A stretch of DNA of 64,000 bases, taken from assembly GCA_910578335.1 (NCBI GenBank), contig CAJTPU010000004.1:1-64000 (forward strand). The letters run 5' to 3'. The number at the start of each line of letters is the position of its first letter. The first letter of the stretch is position 1. This DNA is from an uncultured Lachnospiraceae bacterium (GTDB lineage Bacteria; Bacillota; Clostridia; Lachnospirales; Lachnospiraceae). A model generated the notes under the pieces. It worked only from the letters and a program-made list of their open reading frames with translations. It searched no databases and was not told the DNA's origin. Both the position numbers and the translations under genes were made by a program. Of the stretch, positions 8,519-15,980 are shown piece by piece.

Positions 8519-8532
8519 CGGATTATATTTTA

Positions 8533-8570
8533 AAAACCGCCCGCAGCTTCTCCTGCGGACGGTTTTCCTT
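8533..8570 (+). terminator. Terminator of the ROK gene
   Basis: AAAACCG and CCGCAG pair with CTGCGG and CGGTTTT across one mismatch, ending in TTTTCCTT. Confidence 0.85.
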
Positions 8571-8614
8571 ATCCCTGTGCCAATCTGACAATACGGGCGG
8601 CTTTTATAAAGTTT

Positions 8615-10501
8615 TTATTCTGTCGGGAGGGATTCCGCCCATTCCAAAAAGCCAAGCCTCTCAGCGTCAAGCATACCTCTCTCTTCTTCTGTCATACTGT
8701 CGACGATTGCTCTCACCCTTTGCACATAGATATAATCTCTGGGAGCCGCAGGGTCTGAGCTGACACCTGCAAGGCGCCTGCCTACCAACCCGCCGCCGTC
8801 TTCTGCCGGATTTAAGTATCTGAGCAGTTTGTTCACCGCTTTTACCTTATCCTCCGAAGACATGGTCCAAGGGAAGGTCATAGGGTCCTTAATGGTGAAA
8901 TCCACCCAGATGATGCCGCAGTTCTGTCCTGTTACCTCTGCCAGCCTCTGTCCCAACGACAGGACAACAGGGTCATCCATGGTATAAAACCATGTTTCGT
9001 CCGCCGCATATCCTATCTGATAAAGCACGTCATTATTGGGAAACGCATCGGCAAACCGCTTAAACTCCGGTATAAATCCAAGCACATCGTCCAGATTTTC
9101 ATCATACACGCCCAAAACATCCCCGATAGCGCTTCCAAAGCCCTGACTGTCATTGACAAACAGAATATCACTCCGGTAAGTAGGCGGCAGGTAACGAATA
9201 TTATAATGCTTCAGGAAAAGTCTGTATTCCGGATTCAATTCTTTAATATGTTTATCCCATTTCTCCGCCAGAACATCCGAGATAGGAAGTCCGGCATCCT
9301 CCGTAACGCCGTGATACCATTCTACATCCACGCCAATACCAGCCACGCAAGGATGATGCCCGTACTGTTCCACTATCAAATCTATCAATGTCTCTACGTC
9401 TGCAAATCCGGGCTCCACCTGCAGATATACCTGAATCCCGTTCTCATCAAAATAGTTAAAATACTCTTCATGAGACAAGTGATTTTCACGGGTCGGTTCA
9501 GAGAAATAAATATACTCCTCTTCCAAAGCCTTCGTATCCACGCCGTCCCCCGGCAAAAACTCCAGATTACAGCCCATTCCGCTCAGGCTCCCTACAATCC
9601 ATACCATAGTCGGCTTTGCCGAAGGGTACCATTCCTGCATCTGGTCGGTGACACTCTTCCACTCCTCCGGCAGAAGCCACTTATCACCCAAGCCATATAC
9701 GGAAGAACGGGTTCCTGTGTAAATTACTTTATCCAGCCCGTTTTCCTGCATCTTTAAGGCGTCTCTGAGAATATCGTAATGCTCCACATACGCCTGCTGC
9801 ATATCCGTCAAAGCATTGTACATTTCCGCCGCCCTGGCAACCTCGTCGGCATTTTTTGCATCCATATTCAGGATAACCTCGTCCACCGCAAGTCCGGCTT
9901 CCAAATTGTTTCGTTTTTCCTCCTGAAATTGCGGTACCAAATCATAATATGCTAAAAACTTACTTTCAAAAAGGGGTACCAGCTCTTTGACCACATCTTC
10001 CCCAAGCGCTTCCTCCAGCTCATAGTATCTTTCTTCCATCAGCCACGTGATACCGCCGTCCTCCACTGCGTCTAACGGCGTGTCCCGAATCCACAGATTC
10101 AATGTCCGTGCTTCTGCCATAAGCAGTTGTGTGTAAGTTCCGCTTTCTTCCAACAATACCTGTTCCTCCTCTGCAAGTGCATCAAACAATGCTCTTGCTA
10201 AGGTAACCGGCTCCCTATATTCTGATATTTCGGCTTTTTCTGCATCAAATCCCTCTCCGTTAATTGCCAGCGAAGCAATCATTTCCTTGACATAAGCCGC
10301 TTCCTCGGAGAGATTCTGTGATGTATCGTCCACCTTATCCGTATTTTCTTCTTTATTCACATCTGTTTCCTGCCCCTGATTCGTGATGTCCTGCGACGGC
10401 GTACTTTCAGGATTCTTCTCTTCCTTACCTTTTCCGCATCCGGCAAATACCGATGCCAGCATACAAAACGCCAATGCAAGAGATAATACTTTCTTTTTCA
10501 T
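8615..10501 (-). CDS. Large lipoprotein with a possible barrel-type hydrolase-like domain
   Basis: A 628-residue lipoprotein: the signal peptide ends in the lipobox FAGC at residues 19-22, followed by an acidic, low-complexity linker. Two helical modules follow, with the pattern YNALTDMQQAYVEHYDIL seen in many clostridial surface proteins. The C-terminal 350 residues alternate strands and helices with conserved-looking acidic and aromatic clusters (GIGVDVEWYHG, FLKHYNIRYLP, GYAADETWFYTM, IIWVDF). This suggests a TIM-barrel related to glycoside hydrolases, but I cannot name a family, so catalysis is unproven. ATG 10501 is preferred over upstream starts because AAGGAGG lies 7 bases before it and the signal peptide starts there. 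Confidence 0.75.
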   Translation of the reverse strand: MKKKVLSLALAFCMLASVFAGCGKGKEEKNPESTPSQDITNQGQETDVNKEENTDKVDDTSQNLSEEAAYVKEMIASLAINGEGFDAEKAEISEYREPVTLARALFDALAEEEQVLLEESGTYTQLLMAEARTLNLWIRDTPLDAVEDGGITWLMEERYYELEEALGEDVVKELVPLFESKFLAYYDLVPQFQEEKRNNLEAGLAVDEVILNMDAKNADEVARAAEMYNALTDMQQAYVEHYDILRDALKMQENGLDKVIYTGTRSSVYGLGDKWLLPEEWKSVTDQMQEWYPSAKPTMVWIVGSLSGMGCNLEFLPGDGVDTKALEEEYIYFSEPTRENHLSHEEYFNYFDENGIQVYLQVEPGFADVETLIDLIVEQYGHHPCVAGIGVDVEWYHGVTEDAGLPISDVLAEKWDKHIKELNPEYRLFLKHYNIRYLPPTYRSDILFVNDSQGFGSAIGDVLGVYDENLDDVLGFIPEFKRFADAFPNNDVLYQIGYAADETWFYTMDDPVVLSLGQRLAEVTGQNCGIIWVDFTIKDPMTFPWTMSSEDKVKAVNKLLRYLNPAEDGGGLVGRRLAGVSSDPAAPRDYIYVQRVRAIVDSMTEEERGMLDAERLGFLEWAESLPTE

Positions 10502-10889
10502 AGTCATACCTCCTTGATTCATATAGGAACTGTTTTGCAAACCCTCCTGATACCACACCGGTAAAAATCTTTCCCCGCCTCCTTTCCCAACACGGCTGGT
10601 ATAAAATTAGAATTGTTAAAAAACTATGTCTAATTCTTTTTTAAATATTGTAAATTCCCTAAGCCCCCTGTACAGATACTTATTTAAGATTCTTAAATAT
10701 ATATGTATATTACCACACTTTTTCTTTTGTTGCAAGACAAAAACGAAGAAAGGAAAATTTTGTAGTCGTAAATCTTCTTTTTCCGGAAAAAAGCATATAC
10801 TACGCACCGGACACATGCTATACTTCTCTTATACAATATCTAATGCAGTTTCTCTTTTTCCGCTATATGAGAAAGGATTTTGGCGTATT
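10502..10889. other. Divergent intergenic region with palindromes and a promoter
   Basis: This 388-base AT-rich spacer separates the lipoprotein (minus) from a secreted-protein pair (plus). It holds an inverted repeat AATTAGA (10605-10611) with TCTAATT (10629-10635), a perfect palindrome TTTTTCCGGAAAAA at 10778-10791, and an extended -10 TGCTATACT (TATACT at 10819-10824) facing right. I see no small gene in it. The palindromes look like operators, with no identified regulator. Confidence 0.5.
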
Positions 10890-11822
10890 ATGAATCATTT
10901 CGTATTGGCAGCACTGATAAGCGCCGCATTACTGGCAGCAATGCCTGCGGATGCCTCCTTAGAAACGCTTGCCCCGCTTCATATAAAGCATTATACGGCT
11001 TATGATATCACAGGAGACGGCAGGGAAGAATTGTTTTTCTATGTGGAAACCCTGCAAAACTATTATGATAACGAGGGCTCATTTTATATTTTCTCTCAAA
11101 AGGAGGACGGCAGCTATTTTCTCTTGTCCGAAAACCATAGCTTTCGCGCCGGCTTTACAGAGATTGTGGCATCCGACGGCACAGTACTGCTGCCCACCTT
11201 AGATTACCAGCGCGCCTCTTCTTGGAAGGGCGGCATCCGGTATTATCTGGGTTATCGGGAGGGGCAGATTGTAGTGGATTCTGTGGAAGACTACCTCTTT
11301 CACTGGGGTCCCATAATAACCAAAGTAAACGATTATCAAAACGGTCTGTTTTTGGTCTATGCGGGACGGGCGGAAGAAACAGCCGGCTATACCACCATGT
11401 ATGCAGACGCAGACCACCTGAAAATCTATGAAGAAGCCTTTTCTCCAAAGCTGGTTTCTTTTTCGGATTTGGAGTATTACACCGAATACAATTACGACTC
11501 CGGTTTTTATCTAAACTATCATCCTTTTGACGAAGACTGGTGGCTGGAAGGCGGCGAATATCCTGCCTACGAAGGAGAAAGCGGCTTCGGCATCGCCGAC
11601 TGGCTCGAAACGACCGCAAAAGTGGATTCCCCAAACGAAATACTTGCAGAAGCAGTGGCGCAGTCCGGCTATGAAATGGAACGCATTCCGTTTCCATGGA
11701 CGGAAGAAACAAAGCGCAATACGGAAAAGCTGCTTCGCTGTCAGGTCGCAGATTATTATTACGCTTCCGAAGATTATGCCGCTCTTTATATACGAGGCGC
11801 TGTTATTTTTTACACAAAGTAA
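10890..11822 (+). CDS. Hypothetical exported protein, 310 aa
   Basis: No family recognised with confidence. The N-terminus MNHFVLAALISAALLAAMPADA looks like a signal peptide with cleavage after ADA. Right after it comes a repeat-like DITGDGREELFFYVE, the calcium-loop style motif seen in FG-GAP or VCBS repeats, then strand-rich sequence with many tyrosines. The frame stays open upstream to 10626, but ATG 10890 follows an AAAGGA and begins the signal peptide. Its stop lies 22 bases before the next lipoprotein gene, so the two form an operon. Confidence 0.7.
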   Translation: MNHFVLAALISAALLAAMPADASLETLAPLHIKHYTAYDITGDGREELFFYVETLQNYYDNEGSFYIFSQKEDGSYFLLSENHSFRAGFTEIVASDGTVLLPTLDYQRASSWKGGIRYYLGYREGQIVVDSVEDYLFHWGPIITKVNDYQNGLFLVYAGRAEETAGYTTMYADADHLKIYEEAFSPKLVSFSDLEYYTEYNYDSGFYLNYHPFDEDWWLEGGEYPAYEGESGFGIADWLETTAKVDSPNEILAEAVAQSGYEMERIPFPWTEETKRNTEKLLRCQVADYYYASEDYAALYIRGAVIFYTK

Positions 11823-11844
11823 GTTTAGGAACATGAGGCTTCTT

Positions 11845-12705
11845 ATGAAGAAATTTATTTTACCCCTTTTATTTTTCTATTTATTTTACATCGCAGGCTG
11901 CGGCTCTCCTGCCGTTTTTGATGCGGCAGTTTCCGCAAATACCAAAGCGCAAGCCGCCTCTCTATTTCACGAAAGCACCTGCAGAGATATTTTGGAAAGG
12001 CAAATCGACCTGCCGGAAGCTCCCATATGGGAAGAATCTTTTGGCACAATAGAAAATGAGTATCATTATTTTAAGTCCCTGCACGAGCGCAGCGGCATAG
12101 CAGTAGATATTCCGCAAATTCAAATTTATGGTGAAGACGCAAAACAGAGCAATGACCTCCTACGGCAGGCTGCCTTTTCTCTGTGGGAAGAAACCTATGA
12201 AGACGCTGCTGCCTACTTGGAAGAGTGGCAGGTATCGGAGGAATATGAAGCAACAGAGGTTACGTATGAAGTGCTTGCTTTTTCTGAAGATTACGCCAGC
12301 TTCGTTTTTTCTATAATGAGTTTTGGCGGTTCTACTTATCATGCACATCACTGTGTCTCCGTCAATCTTCATACCAAAGAATATATCCGGCTGGAGGACA
12401 TAGCAAGCACAAAGCAGGTTTTAAATGCGGTAAAATGCGGACACTTCAGCGTCTATATCGGCACCTACAGCGAATTTGGCGAGGCGGATGCTCATGAAGC
12501 AGAGATTATCGATTTGCTGACAGCTAAGCTGGAAGCTTTTTTATCAAAAGAAACCGTTCAGGAAGGTTACAACCGGTTTAGCAGCCGGAATATCGGTCTG
12601 GATGAAGACAATTTATATCTTTATGTTGAACTGCCTGAGATTGCTTTTCATGATTATATGATTTTATGTATCCCTTTAAATGCTCTTTCAGAAGAAATAC
12701 AGTAG
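11845..12705 (+). CDS. Lipoprotein of the DUF4163/DUF3298 (RsiV-like) type
   Basis: A 286-residue lipoprotein whose signal peptide ends in YIAGC. The body matches the layout of the paired DUF4163 and DUF3298 domains found in PdaC and the anti-sigma factor RsiV: a first domain with IDIPQIQIYG-like strands, then FSIMSFGGSTYHAHHCVSVNLHT, where RsiV-type proteins carry a similar GGxHxx segment, then a domain ending LYVELPEIAFHDYMIL. Such domains bind peptidoglycan or lysozyme. I start at ATG 11845 because GAGG lies 6 bases upstream; ATG 11833 is also possible. After the TAG stop the same frame stays open for 50 codons (see the remnant entry). Confidence 0.7.
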   Translation: MKKFILPLLFFYLFYIAGCGSPAVFDAAVSANTKAQAASLFHESTCRDILERQIDLPEAPIWEESFGTIENEYHYFKSLHERSGIAVDIPQIQIYGEDAKQSNDLLRQAAFSLWEETYEDAAAYLEEWQVSEEYEATEVTYEVLAFSEDYASFVFSIMSFGGSTYHAHHCVSVNLHTKEYIRLEDIASTKQVLNAVKCGHFSVYIGTYSEFGEADAHEAEIIDLLTAKLEAFLSKETVQEGYNRFSSRNIGLDEDNLYLYVELPEIAFHDYMILCIPLNALSEEIQ

Positions 12706-12858
12706 AGGCTTTTTGAACGCTCCAGCGGACAATGGTATTTCCGGCTTACAAAGGAGCAATACGGCGAATTGTCCGCCGCTTACAAAGAAGCGCTTCATCT
12801 TTTGCCCGAAAAGGAAAACGCTGTCATCTATACCTATGAAGAATTATTTGGATTTTAG
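12706..12858 (+). pseudogene. Open-frame remnant directly after the lipoprotein stop
   Basis: Immediately past the TAG at 12703-12705, and in the same frame, 50 codons run to a TAG at 12856. The peptide contains SSGQWYFRLTKEQYGELSAA and ends VIYTYEELFGF, a protein-like sequence with normal codon use. It has no start codon or ribosome site. It is either the C-terminal remnant of a deleted gene or a part of the upstream protein cut off by a recent stop. The upstream protein already looks complete, so the first is more likely. Confidence 0.5.
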
Positions 12859-12868
12859 CTATCTGAAA

Positions 12869-12897
12869 TTGTAAATTTCTTCGTATTGCAGTATAAT
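12869..12897 (+). promoter_or_regulatory. Promoter of the PocR-sensor/lysozyme operon
   Basis: TTGTAA (12869-12874), 17 bases, TATAAT (12892-12897). The leader then carries CCGA...TCGG (12923-12943) just before the ribosome site. Confidence 0.75.
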
Positions 12898-12956
12898 GAT
12901 ATTTAGATAAAAATGAGTCAACCCGATGCGAAGGCTGATTCGGAATGGAGGAATTC

Positions 12957-13745
12957 ATGGAATTAAAGGACTTTATGGACCTGTCAAAGCTGCAGGAGAT
13001 TCAGGACAATTTTTCTAACGCAACCGGTCTTGCCGCTATCGCAGTCGGGATACACGGGGAATATCTGACGGAGGGCAGTAATTTTACAGATTTTTGTATG
13101 AAATATACCCGCGGCTCTTCAGAGGGCAACCGCCGCTGTGTCAAATGCGATAACGAATGCAGCGGTACATACTTCTGTCACGCAGGACTGATGGATTTTT
13201 CAGTGGATATTATTGTAGACGGTAAAAAAATGGGTGCCATCATCGGCGGGCAGGTACTTCCCAATCCGCCGGAGGAAGATGCCTTTCGCGCAACGGCAAA
13301 GGAGCTTGGCATTCATCCTGACGAATATATCGAAGCGCTTCGTCAGGTTCCTGTCAGCACGGAAGCAAGAATCCGCGCTGCTGCCAATCTTTTGGGTGTT
13401 ATCGTAAACCAGCTTGTCAATCTGGAGTATTTTAAGTACAACAACACCAGCCGGCTGGACGTTTTAAAGCAGGAGATTCAACATTCCACCCAGATTATCC
13501 AGACAATCAACAACAATACCAGCCACTTAAAAGCAATTGCCAATAAGCAGAAGATGCTTTCCTTAAATGCAAGCATCGAAGCGGCGAGAAGCGGGGAAGC
13601 CGGCGTCGGCTTTGCCGTGGTTGCAAAAAGTATGCAGGATTTATCTTCTCAATCCGCTGTTATTTACAATGACATTGAAAAATCCGTGGCGGAAATTACC
13701 AATTCCACATCTGTTTTGGCATCTCTTTTTGAGCAGAACGGATGA
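12957..13745 (+). CDS. Soluble PocR-domain sensor with a chemoreceptor signalling segment
   Basis: A 262-residue cytosolic protein with no membrane helix. Residues 5-165 form a PocR sensory domain, recognisable by the cysteine-rich CVKCDNECSGTYFCHAGLMD and the following IIVDGKKMGAIIGGQVLP; PocR domains are thought to bind small hydrocarbon ligands such as propanediol. Residues 190-262 match the tip of methyl-accepting chemotaxis proteins (LNASIEAARSGEAGVGFAVV) but stop soon after, so the signalling helix pair is incomplete. ATG 12957 is chosen because GGAGG lies 5 bases upstream. The stop overlaps the lysozyme start as ATGA. No chemotaxis genes are nearby. Confidence 0.85.
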   Translation: MELKDFMDLSKLQEIQDNFSNATGLAAIAVGIHGEYLTEGSNFTDFCMKYTRGSSEGNRRCVKCDNECSGTYFCHAGLMDFSVDIIVDGKKMGAIIGGQVLPNPPEEDAFRATAKELGIHPDEYIEALRQVPVSTEARIRAAANLLGVIVNQLVNLEYFKYNNTSRLDVLKQEIQHSTQIIQTINNNTSHLKAIANKQKMLSLNASIEAARSGEAGVGFAVVAKSMQDLSSQSAVIYNDIEKSVAEITNSTSVLASLFEQNG

Positions 13746-14500
13746 TGGGAGAGGCAAAAAAATCCCATAAAAAAATAATACTGCTTATGCTGGCTGCCCT
13801 GTTATTCTTAACAGGGCTGTCAGCTATTCTTATTTTGACAAAAAGGGTACATCTCAATGACCTTTTTATCAAAGCCTACCCTGTAAGGGGCGTGGATGTT
13901 TCTCATTACCAGGGTGATATTGACTGGCGCGTAATAGAAGCGCAGAACATTTCCTTCGCCTTTATCAAAGCGACGGAAGGCAGCGGTTATGTGGACGATT
14001 GTTTTGCCCAAAACTGGGAAGCTGTTTCTGAGACTTCCATTTTTTCAGGCGCATACCATTTTTTCAGCTTTGACAGCGCGCCCTCCACACAGGCTTCTCT
14101 TTATATAGAAACCGTCGGTTCGCTTCTTGGAAAACTTCCGCCGGTAGTCGATGTCGAATATTATGGCAATAAAGAGAGCAATCCGCCGGATAAGGACTCG
14201 GTAACGGATGCTTTGCAGGAATTTCTCTCCTTATTGGAAGCCCACTATCATACAAAACCTATTATTTACACTACTTACTCTGTGTATGACCGATATATCA
14301 AAGGTATTTTTGACGATTATCCTTTATGGATTCGAAATGTATATTATACCCCCAGTCTGGATGTCGGAATCAATTGGACATTCTGGCAGTACTCTGATAC
14401 GGGAAGGCTTTCCGGCTACACCGGAGACGAGCCCTGTATCGACTTAAATGTCTTTCGCGGAAGCATGAAAGAGCTTGAATTTTTCATCAATAAGGAGTAG
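13742..14500 (+). CDS. Membrane-anchored GH25 lysozyme
   Basis: A 252-residue glycoside hydrolase family 25 muramidase that cleaves the MurNAc-GlcNAc bond of peptidoglycan. Residues 12-32 form one hydrophobic signal anchor. The catalytic barrel begins at GVDVSHYQGDIDW, has the DxE pair in PPVVDVEYYG, and ends with FWQYSDTGRLSGY, all diagnostic. No cell-wall binding repeats follow, so it is a compact housekeeping-type enzyme, not a phage endolysin. Its start overlaps the end of the PocR sensor gene, indicating coupled translation; a second ATG lies one codon later. Confidence 0.92.
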   Translation: MMGEAKKSHKKIILLMLAALLFLTGLSAILILTKRVHLNDLFIKAYPVRGVDVSHYQGDIDWRVIEAQNISFAFIKATEGSGYVDDCFAQNWEAVSETSIFSGAYHFFSFDSAPSTQASLYIETVGSLLGKLPPVVDVEYYGNKESNPPDKDSVTDALQEFLSLLEAHYHTKPIIYTTYSVYDRYIKGIFDDYPLWIRNVYYTPSLDVGINWTFWQYSDTGRLSGYTGDEPCIDLNVFRGSMKELEFFINKE

Positions 14501-14545
14501 AATGACAACGGTTATATTTCTATACAAATGAAAGGATGTAGAAAA

Positions 14546-15853
14546 ATGAGTAAAAAACAAAACAAATGGATATGTGCTGCGATTCCGGCACTTTTACTTC
14601 ATTGCAGCATAGGTACTGTATACTGCTGGTCCATTTTCAGTCAGGAAATTGCTGACTATATCGGTTTTTCAAAGGGTGCAACCGAATGGGCATTCAGCTT
14701 CGCCATTTTCTTTTTGGGTATGTCGGCGGCATTTTTAGGAAATGTGGTAGAAAAAGATATTCACAAATCCTCTCTTATTGCCGCTATCTGCTTTGCGCTG
14801 GGTATGGCGGGCACCGGATTTTTCATATACTACGGCGGACTCCACCAGAAAAGCCCTCTGGCATTAATTGGTATTTATGTATGTTATGGCTTTATCATGG
14901 GCATCGGTCTCGGCACCGGTTATCTTTCTCCGGTAAAAACACTTATGCTCTGGTTTGAAGACAGGAAGGGTCTTGCCACCGGACTTGCCGTTGCAGGCTT
15001 CGGCGCAGCAAAGGCAATTGCAAGCCCCATTATGCAGGCGCTGCTTGACAATCTGGGTGACGGCGGTATCTTCAAAATGTTTTTCATTTTAGCTGCCGTT
15101 TACTTTGTGATGATGTTTACAGGCCATCTGCTGTTAAAGAAACCGGAGGGCTGGCATGAACCTCAGAAAAAGGAAAAAGGACAGAGCATTATGTCCGTTA
15201 TCAAGAGCAGACCGATTACAAACTACATTGGTATCTGGCTGATGTTCTACATCAACATTACCTGCGGTCTTGCACTGATTTCTCAGGAAAAAATGATTGT
15301 AAAATGTATCGGTCTTGCCGGAATGGTCGGCGTAATTTCCACAGTATCCGCAGTCTTTAACGCAGGCGGACGTCTCGGCTTCTCCGCATGGGCGGACAAA
15401 ATGAAGGACAGAAATACCATTTATAAGCTGATTTTTGTTCTTTCCATCGTCTTTACGGGACTGGTAATTATAACGGGCGGCATTAAGAACGGGCAGGGTG
15501 ACATCCTCTTAACTGTTCTTGTGCTGGGCTTAATCTTTGTGGTAAACGCAGGCTACGGCGGCGGCTTTTCCAATGTACCGACTCTGCTTTCCGACCATTA
15601 TGGCATGGGCAGTATCAGCGCCATCCATGGAATTACCCTGTCTGCATGGGCATTTGCAGGATTGACCGGCAACCAGATTGCCAATTTAATTGTAAACCGT
15701 ACCGGCGAATTTATGACGGATTCCCACGGCAACAATATCAATCCGGTCGGTTATCAGAATGTTCTTTACCTGACGATAGTTCTCTATGTTGTCGCACTGC
15801 TCATCAGTATCTTTCTGGTACATCCGTCCAAAACGGATAAGAAAAAGAGCTGA
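14546..15853 (+). CDS. OFA-family major facilitator (oxalate/formate antiporter-like)
   Basis: A 435-residue, 12-helix MFS transporter. The opening WICAAIPALLLHCSIGTVYCWSIF and the loop LMLWFEDRKGLATGLAVAGFG are characteristic of the OFA subfamily, whose members exchange small carboxylates such as oxalate, formate or lactate. The C-terminal half has GYGGGFSNVPTLLSDHYGMG, also conserved in the group. I start at ATG 14546, preceded by AAAGGATG; the ATG at 14528 lacks a site. No oxalate or formate metabolism gene is adjacent, so the substrate is open. It ends in a convergent terminator shared with lhr. Confidence 0.9.
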   Translation: MSKKQNKWICAAIPALLLHCSIGTVYCWSIFSQEIADYIGFSKGATEWAFSFAIFFLGMSAAFLGNVVEKDIHKSSLIAAICFALGMAGTGFFIYYGGLHQKSPLALIGIYVCYGFIMGIGLGTGYLSPVKTLMLWFEDRKGLATGLAVAGFGAAKAIASPIMQALLDNLGDGGIFKMFFILAAVYFVMMFTGHLLLKKPEGWHEPQKKEKGQSIMSVIKSRPITNYIGIWLMFYINITCGLALISQEKMIVKCIGLAGMVGVISTVSAVFNAGGRLGFSAWADKMKDRNTIYKLIFVLSIVFTGLVIITGGIKNGQGDILLTVLVLGLIFVVNAGYGGGFSNVPTLLSDHYGMGSISAIHGITLSAWAFAGLTGNQIANLIVNRTGEFMTDSHGNNINPVGYQNVLYLTIVLYVVALLISIFLVHPSKTDKKKS

Positions 15854-15925
15854 GGGCATCGACATAAACAAAAACCTGTCCACTCCCAAAATAAAGAAAT
15901 CGGGATTGGAAAAGAAATAAACAGA

Positions 15926-15980
15926 AAGCAGCAAAAAAGCCGGCTCTTTGAGAAAACCGGCTTTTCTGCTGCCTTTTTCT
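15926..15980. terminator. Shared terminator between the OFA transporter and lhr
   Basis: GCAGC and AAGCCGG pair with CCGGCTT and GCTGC around a small loop, ending in CTTTTTCTT on the plus strand and T-rich sequence on the minus strand. It overlaps the last codon of lhr. Confidence 0.85.

Noticed and set aside
12703..12705. TAG recoding (pyrrolysine or read-through) in the lipoprotein
   Set aside because: No pyl genes or special downstream stem, and the protein already looks complete before the TAG; a remnant is simpler.
13742..14500. GH25 lysozyme as a sign of prophage
   Set aside because: No holin, integrase or structural gene is nearby, and the protein has a signal anchor and no phage-type wall-binding repeats.
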